Assembly (NCBI RefSeq): GCF_964340395.1
Contig: NC_135551.1
Span: forward strand, 19,926,003 to 19,990,002
Length of the DNA stretch: 64,000 nucleotides
Reading direction: 5' to 3'
Source of the DNA: Glandiceps talaboti
Taxonomy: Eukaryota > Hemichordata > Enteropneusta > Spengelidae
Below are positions 1 through 41,912 of the stretch, piece after piece. The position numbers and the translations under genes are program-made. Position 1 is the stretch's first letter. Every line of letters begins with the position of its first letter. A model generated the notes under the pieces. It had not been told where the DNA came from. It did no database searches and saw only the letters and a program-made list of their open reading frames with translations.

Positions 1-2078
1 ATATAGAATGTTTTTATAGATAAGGTACTATTCAGTTTTTATAGAGATAGACAAAGTCTCGTATGTTTTAAAAGTAAAATCTAGTCTGGATTATTGGGTA
101 ATTTAACTAACTGTATGTTTACTAGGATATTCCGTTTGTTTTGCTCTGATTTTATTTTAAGGTCAAAGGGGGTGGTTTCACTAGAAATGATGGAGTAATT
201 GAATTGTAATATATGAAAGGCAAATTAACATGAGGGGAGGAGCTAATACAGAAGATACTGACTGACATGGGAATAGTCCTGTTTTCATATATGAAACCCA
301 ACGTATTGATGTTTCAAGGATATGTGTACGCTTGGAGATTTCATGTGGAGAGTGGAGCATATTTGTGCTATCTGAAATCACTAATGTAATGAAACAATGT
401 AAATGACATCAGATAAGGCTACTGTACTACTACATGTGTCTCTGGCGTATGGTCTATTTGAGAGTTATGCAATGGAATTCTGACTAAGCAGGATAATCGT
501 CACACTCTGTAGGTAGGGAAACATTCCGATACATCGCCATTTCCTCATAAGTTTAGTTCCACCAAAAAATCCCTTCCTGTCTGTCTTTGAATTTTAATCT
601 GAGAAATTTGCAGCATGACACATTCCAGTTTATAATATGGCTGGCAGCTTCCATAGACTGTAAAGGGCTGATAGACTCGATAGCTATCTAGTTGTTATTG
701 TCTGTACGTGTGCATACCCCATGGCGCATACATAGCTGAAACTTGAGTGAATGAGACATATAATGAATGCGTGGGCTGTGACTGCATACGTTGGTTGACA
801 TTAAGTACATAATTAGCCTATGGTGCCTCTCAGCTGACCTGATGAGCTGTTTGTGCCATATAAGGCAATGGCAACCCACGTGAACAATGACGGGATTGGA
901 CAATGCAAGTTCCATTCATAGCAAACCATTGAAAGATCCCCACCTAGGCTAATAGGCTATTACTTGCCACTCAGTGCATATACTGCAAAAGGGGGAGAGC
1001 TCTATAGTTTGATGTTACAAAGTAGTAAAGCAGCCAGCCAGCATTAGTAGGGTACAAACTTGTCGTCGCAATTCTGTGTATTCTGTGTCCGTGGAACTCT
1101 AAATGGTATACACAAGTGAGAGTACAGATTCATGCCCCTCAGTGAAAATGAAGGGACAACGTATAATGGATTTATTAGTCCGTCTAGGATTTGTAAGTAT
1201 TACTTCTATCAGTGTTTATGTTTTGGTATTGTTGTGAAGTTCAGTGCCAACGTCAGGTTGGGAACCCGCCGTTGTTTCCATATTGTTTACTGTTGATTAC
1301 GAATCAGATTACTGTAGTGTTGTGTTTGTTAGCCGTGGAGTACACCTACTGTTTTACTAAAGCATGGATTTCAACCGTCCATTTTCTAATTTTATAAAAT
1401 AATGAGAACACTTTAATTAGCTTTAAAAATATATAATTGAATTAATATAAAAATATATTGTTTACTGTTGATTACGAATCAGATCAATTGTACATGTTGT
1501 TTTTGTTTTTTTTAAGTTATAGACCACACCTAGAGATAAACAAACGCATGGATTTCAACCTGCTACATTCTAAAGAGAAGATAAATTTTAATTAGCTATA
1601 AAAAATATATAAATAGGCAGGGATAAATAATTTATAGTTTATCATTTAAAAAAAGCAACATTTTGAATATTTACTTCATGTAACTTCTTTGTATTTTTTA
1701 TCTTGGTAGTAATTTTTTTAATGAATTGCTAGTTTGGAATAATTTTCTAGTATTTTTTCGACAAATTTTTTGTTGTTTGTCTGCAGAATCATGTTTTCCA
1801 TATTAATAAATCCTTACTGCTATTTTTCAAAGCATTACAGTTCTAGTCTTGTTGGATTGAAAATGCTGCACTTTTTTAATTGATAATCCAAAAAATATGA
1901 AAATATTTAATTATATGAAAAATTTTAATTTTATGTTGTCTGTTGGTCTCCAGACTTGTGTGATGTTCAAACTCAAGCCCTACAATATTTATATAAATTA
2001 ATATTTATTAAATAATAAACAAATAATTTGAGTTTGAAATATTGATATTGAAATTACCGTTTTATTGAATTTTTTGGC
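1..2078. other. Left edge, no confirmed gene
   Basis: AT-rich sequence with only short chance-length open frames. The one element of note is ATG at 1132 followed by 61 open bases and a consensus GTAAGT donor at 1193 (see findings). About 1400-2050 is particularly AT-rich. It may be part of the 5' end or first intron of RSK. Confidence 0.4.
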
Positions 2079-2636
2079 AGATATGAAATAATGTATGTGT
2101 GCATGAAATAATGTATGTATGACATGAAATAATGTATGACAGATATGAAAAAAGTGTATGTATGACAGATATGAAATAATGTAATTTGTATGACAGATAT
2201 GAAAAAAGTGTATGTATGACAGATATGAAATAATGTAATTTGTATGACAGATATGAAATAATGTATGACATATGAAAAAAGTGTATGTATGACAGATATG
2301 AAATAATGTAATTTGTATGACAGATATGAAATAATGTATGACAGATATGAAAAAAGTGTATGTATGACAGATATGAAATAATGTAATTTGTATGACAGAT
2401 ATGAAATAATGTATGACATATGAATAAAGTGTATGTATGACAGATATGAAATAATGTAATTTGTATGACAGATATGAAATAATGTATGACAGATATGAAA
2501 AAAGTGTATGTATGACATATGAAATAATGTAATTTGTATGACAGATATGAAATAATGTATGACAGATATGAAAAAAGTGTATGTATGACAGATATGAAAT
2601 AATGTAATTTGTATGACAGATATGAAATAATGTATG
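2079..2636. repeat. Minisatellite of CAGATATGAAATAATGTATGA-type units
   Basis: Nested short units (about 20-25 bp) alternate in a higher-order period of about 60-90 bp: GACAGATATGAAATAATG, then TAATTTGTATGACAGATATG, then AAAAAAGTGTATGTATGA. The long reverse-strand open frame (202 codons) is a by-product of the repeat and is not called a gene. Confidence 0.95.
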
Positions 2637-5600
2637 CGAGTTTTAGTCCAAACTAATCTCAAGGAAAGTGATATTGCTTATATCATTTTTAACAGCTGAA
2701 GCAAATTTCTACATGTGTGATCGTGTTTTGGATCACATAAGACTTTTTTACTTTACCATACTTAGATGTTGTCAACTCTAATCTATCATATGATGTCAAA
2801 TCATAATTCTGTAATTTGTTACGTCATTTCACCCCTTTTATAACAATATAATTTGGTGGCTCTCATTAATCAGTTTCACTGATATACATATATATTTCAT
2901 AGATATATTTCATTTAATGATGTTGTTACAGAGTCAATTACATTTATCTGTGCGATCTGGATATTTAGAATTGTCAATCGATGCAATTGATGAAAGAACA
3001 TGTCTCACTGACGTCAGAGGAGGGATGGATGCATGATGTTATGTTTTGATGATGTGGTTGTCATGACGATGCATCATTGCTGTTGAACTTAATTACGGTT
3101 ATCATATCAGATAGGAAGTGTAACCATGGCAATGGATGGTGGCTTCCATGACAACTGATATACATCGATCACTTCCTAAACTAATTTTGGAGGTATAATT
3201 TAGTTTTACTGTTACTGCCTTTCAACCATTAAACAGAATTGTTAATCAAAATTACTGCGACCCTCTCAGCCGTTTTATCGTTACAACATGTGTTGATGTG
3301 CCTACAATTGAATAAGCCAGTGACAGGAATGCAGAGATTCTGAGCACAGAGATATCGATATAATATTGCAGGAAAAATATGAACCAGATAGTCTCTGAGG
3401 GTGGGTTTATGGTGTAATATGACCCACGTCCTTCCTATTCATAAACAATATTGTAACTGCCTCACATCTCAAGCTACAGATATGGTTTTTCAGGATTTCA
3501 TTTCTTTAGATTCCATGATGTCTCTCGAAATGAAATGATGTATTTGAAGATTTTAAAAATTAAATACCAACAGTCATCCAATTCACACATATTTGTATTT
3601 TGCCATCGGGTTCCACACTACCAATAACTAGGCGGATTCTAATAAACTGCTCTGAGACACTTTTACCTACAGTGAACTCAAACGTCATGAAAATACACAT
3701 TGTACCAAGTTCAATGTTGTGGTTGGAAATGAGGATTAGTAAAAACTAACATAATGACCGTGACACTAGGCTGTGTTCACTTCACCTGGATATGTGGTGA
3801 TAGCTGGACTTAAAATTCAATGTCACTGCTGGTATTAATGTCAAATTCAAAGTCATAATTTATATTAATGGCACAGAATTATGGTTCTAATAACTAAATA
3901 TAGTTTTTTACTGCTGTGTACTTTATCTAACTTTATGTAAGTTAATATGCTGGTACCATATATGGATTACCTTAATAACTCAATTTGACGCTCCTCGGAT
4001 GGTGAAGTTTTGAAAATGTCTCTATTTCCTGGAGTGGCGTATCTTTTCAAAAGGAACTAAAAGTCTAAATAACCCTGAATCCTTAGTTTTAGCTTAGACA
4101 GCCCATTTCAGAAAATCTAAATATTTAACATTCAAAAAATAAGTGTATGGACAGAATTATGATTCAATGAAATCTAAGATTTATTCCAAAATTGCATGAG
4201 TTTGCTCTGGATGTACATGTATATGCTATGAGGTTTCGACATGTCTTAATTGCGGAGGGGAGATGTGTTGAAACTCCATAGCGTATATATATCCAGAGCT
4301 AGAGTAAGCTATGGTCACTGCCGCCCTAACTGTACCACCTTTCCTTTATTTGTATGTGTATGTTTTACCATGTATAGAAATATTTCAACAATTTTATTAT
4401 TATAAAGATTTTTGACCTTTGTTATTTAAAGTTTGTAAATTGTTATTTTGTTAGTATGACTTAGAATGTGTAGGATTTAGCAGTTGAGAGACGACGGAAT
4501 TGAGATGAGAAAAGCCAACCATACATACAATTATGTACAATGAGTTCTTTATAGCCTATTTGTAATCAAACATGCATTACTGAAATATTGTACAACATTC
4601 CAAGAGTAAAGAATGCCTATAGATATCATATGTGTGTGTGTATCGTAAGGGTGTGTAGTAGTATCATATCGATATCGCATGCCCCTGACCATGACTTCTA
4701 CAGAAATGCCTACTGCTGAGAATTTACAAGGCTAATTACTACAGGATGGAGATTAAGACAAAATAATCACATGTGAAATAATAATAACGAGGATAATTAT
4801 CTGATTATTCTAGGAGTGCAAAGGAACTATCGAGTTCAGAATACTCGGCAGTGATCTTTCCCAGATGTGAAAATTAAATGTTTGTAATATTTATGTGATC
4901 TGTCACTCATGTCATAATTTTCTTTTTATTGAGTATTTGCACTTAAGGGAGAATTATACATTGTACTGTAGAGTTTACTGTACATCGATATTGCTGGTTT
5001 TTTTTTAGTGTTTTAACATATTTTTATTGTGGTCAAAATATAACTTAGATCACTCAAATTGCTATACTTTATCTAGGTTGATAATTCAAAGTTACGGTAG
5101 ATTTTTCTCAATAATTTTTAAAATTTACATTTTTGGTTAATTAATAATATAAACAATTGTAGATACTTCTCGGTAAAATTTACATTGGCAATTTAAGTTT
5201 TTTGACGTAGGTATTTCTTAGATTGTAAGATACATCGTGTTATTTACTCCTGTCAAGATTCTTAACCAGTTGAGTGCTGGCTGATAGCATGGCGCGAGTG
5301 CTGGCTGATAGCATGGCGCAAATGGCTGTATATGTATATTACAAACTAAGGTATTTCTCCGTAAATTAATATTTGAAATTTTAACTATATTTATACTCTT
5401 AAGTTTATCATAGATACTTATCCATAGAATTTACATTTGCAGTTTTACGTACGTTTATAAACAATATCACGAACGTCATGCATTTAACTTGGAGGGTGGA
5501 TGTCACCCTTTTGAAATTTACACTTCTATTGAGCAAGTTATAAAAAAAGCTAAAGTAGGGGAAGTAAGGCTTTTGAAAATTTCTATAAATTATTAATGAA

Positions 5601-7590
5601 ATACAGGTAATATACATGCAGGTAGAAGTGAATTACCTAAGTTTTACGTCATTCTTTTGAAATTAGTTAATAGGCGTTACGTTTCGAAACCAAGTAGATG
5701 TATTTGAACCAAAAATAGGCGCCCTAATTTCCGATTGTTTACGTCATGACAGTGTCTGCCTATGTCATCTCTATCATAGATACAGACCAGCACATAGTAC
5801 AACATTTAAGTTAAAAATATAACATTTTTTATAATTTTATAAAGTGAAGATAGTTTAATATGCAAAGTATATGTACATTTGTATCACACTATTATTTTTT
5901 CATTTTGTTACTTTTTCATTTCTCCTTGGTACACAATATTTATCATATTTGAAAGTTTAGGATGATAAGTATGCGATAATGACAAGTCTCATCGGGTGAC
6001 AAGGACCCCTTGGCTAAATATGAAAATAATAGATTACGTGACAGCAAGATACATCGAAATTATCCCTGCAATTATCACTCTCCCCCATGTGTCTACTTGT
6101 TTACTTTCACTAGACATTGGCAGGCAGTTTCATTGCACAGAGATATACATGTACAACCATGTGAGCGCACATGGATTTTCATCTTCGATATTATGATTAT
6201 TGGTAGGTAGCTCTTCAGATATGCAGGCTCATTTCAAATAAAAATAAAATATGAGTAATGGAATACATTGTTACCTCTGAAGTTTTTGAATGCTGATATA
6301 AAATAAATACATAAACACTATGGGACTATCACACAATGTCACACAAGCTCAATAAACAAACTTCGTTCGTTTGGGGGAGGGCATCAGTGCAATTGCTGAA
6401 CTTCATTTTTTGCAATTCTACCAAATTTTGATGGAAAATTTTCACTCCTTCAATGATAACAGCTTTTAAATTTATTACTGAGATGTTGATAAGGTGATAA
6501 AAACTTACTTCTAATGTGAGATACAGTGCTGGGTTTCTTGTAGTATTTGTTTACCATCATGTTTTTACATGACACAGATTGTAGTGGTGTGAGCATTACG
6601 GCTTTCATCATAGTTTACATTATATAAAATGTGAGATGTCGCACTTATGAACATTCATTTAGAGGGAGAAGGGAGGGATGTCGACTTGACGAATGATGTT
6701 CATTTGTTGAGCTTGTGCGACATTGATCCTCCCTGAAGTTTAATGCATGTCATACTTAAAGGACATCACAGTACAGAGGCATAGAAACTGTCAAAGACTA
6801 TGAAAAGTAGAGAGAGATAAACACAGAACAATCTAAACTACTAATGTGTGAGTCTGTTTTCTATCTACAGTATCTATGTAACTCGTTAGCGATACATTCA
6901 AAGGTTAAAAAAGTGCAGTGTCCTCTTAAGAATTTCTGGCAAAGTATTTTGTAATTGTAATATGAAGTAGACCTTGATATCAAATCCTAGAACCCATGCT
7001 GGTCCATTTTTTACACAGCAAGATATAACCATGACATAGATTGTAATTGAGTACTATGTAGAAGGGGAAAGCTAGAAGAAAAACACCTGTCCATCAATTT
7101 CCATGTACATGATGTAGAAGATGCATTTCCATTATCAGTGAACTGTGATGCCATTGATATTGCAAAAATTGTAATTTATGTCTTGTTTGTGTTGATGGCA
7201 AAGTTTGGGAACCTGGGTATTGGAATGCATGCAGATCAGCTGATAATATAAAATGTACAAAAGTAACCTATTTCCAACTGTAAAAATGCGTTATCTGATA
7301 TTATTTCATGAAAAAGTTTTTTTTTTGAATTTTTTTTCGAGGTAATGGTCTATTAAAATTAAGCATAGTTTCATCACTCCACCCCCACTGCTAAATTATA
7401 ATAATCAATAACTTTTATTTTGAAAGTCGGATGAGGTCAGGTTGGGTCTGTCAATCAATATCTATATGTCAATCATATCAAACATGATTCCAAAATATCT
7501 ATTTATTGAGGGTCACTGCATGATATATCCATACTACAAGCTGTCTTTGCTTCTCACTACCTAAAATATCGTTTAATCTTTTGTGATGTC
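2637..7590. other. Gene-free AT-rich stretch
   Basis: No coding exon could be supported. It contains an X-box-like GTAACCATGGCAAT at 3120-3133, a foldback at about 4205-4300 and a short direct duplication of GCGAGTGCTGGCTGATAGCA type near 5270-5320. The rest shows no recognisable structure. Confidence 0.5.
4205..4300. repeat. Foldback (imperfect palindrome)
   Basis: The left arm GCTCTGGATGTACATGTATA..GCTATGAGGTTTCGACATGT pairs with the inverted right arm ACATGT/GTTGAAACTCCATAGCGTATATATATCCAGAGC across a loop of about 15 bp. It resembles a small MITE. No target duplication was found. Confidence 0.6.
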
Positions 7591-8670
7591 ATAAAATAAC
7601 GATTATTCGATTTCTTGATCAACACAATGACTTCCGTTCCAAGCATAACAAATGTACACATGCGTGACTGTAAGTGCACTTGAGAATAATTCTACCCTTC
7701 TATTTTGAATAACTAATAATCATTGGATTTCGTGGTTGGCACCAAGATGTACATCCCACGCGCTATAGTACATATGTACATATATGTAACTATATATATT
7801 ATAGGTATGCATGAGAATAAGTCAGTCTTGTACATGTAGTTCTATTTTTAGTGTGCGTAATGAGGTAAAATGCTGTTACAGCTATCAAGAATTCTCATTG
7901 CCTAGAATAGAATTCTACTACCTACATGTACATAGTCATGTTTAACGGAGAATCATTCGATTTGTCAGACATCATGACTTCTGTCACCCCACACTACACT
8001 ACACTACACTACACTACACTACACTACACTACACTACACTACACTACACTACAAAACATATATACATTACTAGAGGTGCACACCAGAGAAGTCAAATCTC
8101 CTTGTTCTATTTTGAGCATGCTGAATGAGGTAAAATGCTGTTATAGCTACCAAGAATTCTCATTTAGCCTGAAATAGAATTTACCACAAGGCACGTCATA
8201 AAAATGAGAATCGTCCGATTTGTCAAGTAGACACCATAACTTCCGCCAACCTACAAACACACACTACATATACTAAAGGTTAGCGCATATTCAGAGACGG
8301 ATCTTATTTTGTCGTATTCCTACAAAAACTTCTGAAATATTTATTTATTTATTACTAATTATGTATACATATATAATTTAACATAACATGCGATAAAGTA
8401 ATCAGCATGTACAGTGTACATTGTCTGTTCTATACACATGATACAGAACGCGTGCTACTCACTGACAATTCAAACACATATAAATATAATCCGATCATCG
8501 AACATCCAACGCACACCAGTTTTTTAATTTTAGTTCTATTAATTTAAGCTGCAAAAATGGCATTAAAGATAAATCACAAAAACAGTCAAGACAACTGTTA
8601 CCAGTCTAACTAAAGGTGTACATGAGAAAAGTCAGTCTTGTTCTATTTTGAGCCACTAGAATCAATTACA
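7590..8670. repeat. Cluster of a dispersed repeat family, several partial copies
   Basis: Segments sharing CATGAGAATAAGTCAGTCTTG-like, TGAGGTAAAATGCTGTTA, CAAGAATTCTCAT, GAATAGAATTCTACTACC-like and GACTTCCGCTCCAAGCA-like blocks recur at about 7625-7720, 7805-7985, 8085-8260 and 8610-8660. Another copy lies at 26245-26450 in the RSK intron. No terminal structure could be fixed. Confidence 0.65.
7991..8052. repeat. (ACACT)n microsatellite
   Basis: About twelve uninterrupted pentanucleotide ACACT units. Confidence 0.98.
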
Positions 8671-9307
8671 GGTATTTAGAATTGATGAGAGTTGGCCTTG
8701 ACATTATGTAATTTGATAGTAGTGGTCTGTCTTGTGTCAAGTGGAAAATGATCACACTTTGGAGGGAATACCGGGATGAAAAACGTATCCTTAGGAGACA
8801 GCATATAAGTCTTGGAAAGGAGCATCACAAATTGGATAAGGGTGATGGTCAAGTTTGTTAACAATTTCTAAATACAGTGTTTGTGTTGTTGTTTTTTTGC
8901 TTTTTGCGAAAAGTTGAAGAATTCCAGTAATAATTGAGGAAAATTTAGTGAATTTGCATATTAAATTACCAAACGTTTTATCGTAATTTTTATTTAGGGA
9001 ACGTTGTAAAATACCTGGGGGAACCCCAGTAGATTTTATATACATGACCAGAACTCTTTGAGTGTAAAAATTTTGTATAAAATTCATATGTATCCGTAAA
9101 ATGTCTTTGAACATATGCATCATGTGTTTTATGGCTTCATTTCGTGGTGGCATGATAAAGTACACGTACACATGACGATTATAAAAAATCTAACATTAGA
9201 TTTATGTGTTGTCAGTACATCTAAAATTAGAAGTAATCAGAAATTCAAGACATGATCAAAAAAAAAAGTGTAAACGGTGCATAAAGTTGAAAGGAACTCT
9301 GATTCAG

Positions 9308-9930
9308 TGATGTGGATATTCATTTATTTGGATATAACGGAATAGTTAGATGGAATACAGGAAGGATGAGACTGTAGTGATGTGTGTGTTAAAATTACTG
9401 TAGGGCTTAAAAGGTGGTAGCACGTAAAAGGTGGTAGCACTGTCCATGTTTAGAATTCAAGTTCTAGGCTAATTATAAAGTAGATGGCCAGGATGTCATG
9501 AACCTGAAGGTTACATTGGATTGATATCTATTTATTTGGATACAGCGGAATAGTTAAATGGAATACAGGAAGGACGAGACTGTAGTGACGTGTGTGTTGA
9601 AATTACTGAAGGGCTTAAAAGGTGGTAGGCACTGTCCATGTTTAGAATTCAAGTTCTGAGCTACATGTAATTATAAAGTAAATGGCCGGGATGTCATGAA
9701 CCCGTAGATGTTTAGTATGGATATTCATTTGGATATAGAAGGAGGGATGGAATAGAAGAAGAATGATACTGTGCTGATGTATGTGTGGGTGTTAAAATTA
9801 CTGTAGGCTTAAAACTAAAAAAAAAAGATGCTATGTTATCGTACTGTCTGTACTTAGAATGATTACTTCGGACTAATTACAGTTAAATAAAGTGGAATGG
9901 CCAGACATTGTGAACCTGTAGGCTGTAGCC
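9308..9930. repeat. Three tandem copies of a 200-bp unit
   Basis: Units begin near 9308, 9516 and 9712. Each contains TTTATTTGGATA..GGAATAG, GGAATACAGGAAGGA, GTTAAAATTACTGTAGG, TGTCCATGTTTAGAATT and ATGTCATGAACC. The third copy is the most diverged. Copy one carries an extra internal 17-bp duplication of GTAAAAGGTGGTAGCAC. Confidence 0.85.
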
Positions 9931-12028
9931 TAGGTTTTAACATGTTTACTGACGTAGTAACGCCGGTCAGTTGAATGATCAGAAACAGAAACACCTCAGA
10001 GTTAGGTGACCTTGGGAATACATACAGTACAGTGTTTTGAACTGTAGTCTTCAACAGGAAACACTTTGTTTAAAGATTTCCACTTTAGTCGTAGTACTTG
10101 TGGAATGTGGTCTTATGTGGGTTTCGGCGGATCTTGTTCTCAGGTCACGTTAACCACACGCTGGCTTTCGATAATACAATATGGCTATTTTTTAGAACGG
10201 AATAAAATGAATGTGAATATTTTGGAAGGCATAGTATCCCAAAATAATTAATCACCACATTTGGGAGTAGATAGTTAATATGAGAACTGACTAAAAGACT
10301 GTGAGATTTTGTCATTTTTACGTCGTAGGGCTTTCAGTAATGTTGATGTGTGTTTTGGAAGCTGAGTCACAGTAGCGTGGAGTTGTTATAAATTTGCCAC
10401 ATGGTATGATGGTTAAACGTGTACTGTGGACCGGAATAGTTAGTTTATTTTTGTAAAATTATGTCTTCTGGAGTTAGCCATTGCTATGATTTTAGAAGTT
10501 ACATACACAAACCGTCTTGGACCCGCAGTGCAGTGAACCAGGATGGCGTGATGATTCCAGGATGTTGTTGTTCTCAGGGAGAGCCAACCAGGAACACAAC
10601 AATGATTTTGGGATGTTGTTCCCAGGAGGAGTCCACGAGGAACACAGTGTGGTGAGAAGTTGAATCATGGAGTCAATCTATTTACTACATGTAGTATATA
10701 TGCACAGTTTGTGGTTCTTAGAAGTTGTCACTTTTGTTGAGTGTATATTTGTATAGCTGGTGTCATATTTATGTGGATAATCAGGAAGCTCAGACCATCT
10801 GTGGGGGTGTTATGACGGAATATGTCATACAGTTTGCCCTATCACACAGTTCTGCTGTTTCTGTCTTGGTTCCTGTAGACAGATTAAAATGTACATATGA
10901 GAATGAATGGTCCTGGACTTATAACATCGTTAATATTATCAAATGAAAATTTATACTCTGAGTAAAAAGATTTTGTAAGCGAATCCCAACTTTTCGTCGA
11001 TGTCTCAGCATTGTCAATCTGTGTTTCAGTTTGGTATTTACTGCCATAATTTGATTGATCCTGAATCTATAAAAAATTTCCTTTGATACAATGTATGAAT
11101 TTTGCTTGAGAAATATAAATTGTTTTATATCTAGCCTTGAACTGTTCACAATACTATTATTTTCATCAAATAAAACATCAAGCCAAAAACATCAAGCCTC
11201 TGTTTCCATAGAAACGATATACACATTTGGGTAGTATTAATTAAAACTTAATATTAATTACGATTCCGGTCGCCTTTGACATGAACTTAATCATAATGGT
11301 GCCCTAGTTTTTCATATATTAAATAGCTGGATAATGTGGCACCTTTGTTGCTTAAAAATGGTGTTCGTATACTGTCGAGTCAGAATGTCAAGTCTGATAG
11401 CACAGAAGGCTACATGTACCTTGGTTTAACTACCAAAACTTATTCAAGTTTGTGCATGTTGTATATAATGAAAGTAGGAACTACCTATCAATGTACTCAT
11501 ATTGGGCCTTGGATATGTATATGTGTGTTAAGTAGGATGATTGATAACAGCTGCATGTGAGTTTGCCATTCATTCAAAATCCATCCATCTGGCATGTTCA
11601 GGAAGATTTCAGGAAATACTCAAAAGACGACCTACATTTGCTATACACTGTACAATGGTAGTAGGTCTTTGAAGTTCAGGATGTTTGTACAGATTGGTTT
11701 CTACTCATCCCATATATGTCAGTCAAATGTAGGTAGGATGAGACAAATGGAAATCACATGTAGTGGACTGTATCAACTCTGACTTAGCAAGCGTATCGAC
11801 TCTGTTAGTCTTGTGATATCCTCCATCGAATCTCATGATCTCTCTCTTTACGGATGAGTTATTATTATTAGAATATTATCATTCTTTTATAGTCCTCAAA
11901 ATTCGTAGATTAACTCAGTATATAAGTAGAATTCGGTCCTTTCAAACAACAAATACATATATAGAGCAGGTCTATAAAAAATTATTATTTATAACAAAAG
12001 TATGATTAGATAAGTTCCACTCAATCGT
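9931..12028. other. Gene-free stretch
   Basis: No supported exon. Two imperfect copies of a unit of about 50 bp (GGATGTTGTTxTCxxGGxGG, then AGGAACACA) lie at 10557-10650 and an X-box-like GTTTCCATAGAAAC at 11202-11215. Several 60-75 codon open frames lack any splice or homology support. Confidence 0.45.
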
Positions 12029-12162
12029 GCCCAAACTTTGTCTAGTTCCTGATGACCGTGTTCCAATTTATAAGTACGTTATCTTCACATGTTACTTTAA
12101 TGTGTGAAGATAATGTAGTGTAAATCAGAACATGGTCGTCAGGAACGAGACTAGCCCAAACT
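12029..12162. mobile_element. 116-bp foldback MITE with 9-bp target duplication
   Basis: The element at 12038-12153 is a near-complete palindrome: TTGTCTAGTTCCTGATGACC on the left and its inverted form GGTCGTCAGGAACGAGACTA on the right, with the TTATCTTCACAT/ATGTGTGAAGATAA arms around a short loop. It is flanked by the perfect direct repeat GCCCAAACT (12029-12037 and 12154-12162), which reads as a target-site duplication. Nine bases fits Mutator-type elements. Confidence 0.8.
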
Positions 12163-12837
12163 GTAATGTTAACGGTACTACAAACAGAAAGTGACCAGTC
12201 CTGTATACATCTAAACAGCACTCCATATTAACAGAAAACAGTTCTGTCTGGAATTAGAACAGATAGATTCCAATCCTGTAATGTTGTAAATTATAAACAT
12301 ACAGGGACCAGTCTTGTATAATTATAATAAGTTTTCACAAAACTATGAACAGATAGAAACCGATATCTCCAATCTCATATAAGAAATATTAAAAAACAGA
12401 TGGAACCATCCTGTCCAACAAACTAATGTTAAAAACGCAACAAGCAAATGCATATCAGTCGTGTCTACATTGTTTATTGATAAATTGATAAAATGTTTAG
12501 TGTACTAAATTATGTTGATATTACTGATTATAGTATTTCAAAAATATAGAACTACAAGTAGGCGTGCTATGCACATGAAGTATTCAAGTTTTCATAAATG
12601 TAGCAATATATGAAATGAATTCAAGGAAAGTAACACATGTAGGGTTTGATCCATATATCCTTGACACTCGCCAGCACTCTAACAAGCTGACAAGCTAACA
12701 CCTCAAATAGTAGATTCCGTGTGTCGTCTTGATATGTATTTTTCTGTACCTCGGCAAGGGAGAAGCCAAACTCATTAAACTTTAGTTTTTCAACCTAAGG
12801 ATCCAATGAATTCAAAAAGTAATATTATGTGTATGCA

Positions 12838-13271
<434 letters not shown>

Positions 13272-13308
13272 AATCCTTATGGTTTGTTCTCTATTTTGTT
13301 ATCTGTAG

Positions 13309-41912
<28,604 letters not shown>

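Noticed and set aside
2054-2662. 202-codon minus-strand frame
   Set aside because: It only translates the minisatellite; the composition is the repeat unit and there is no splice or start context.
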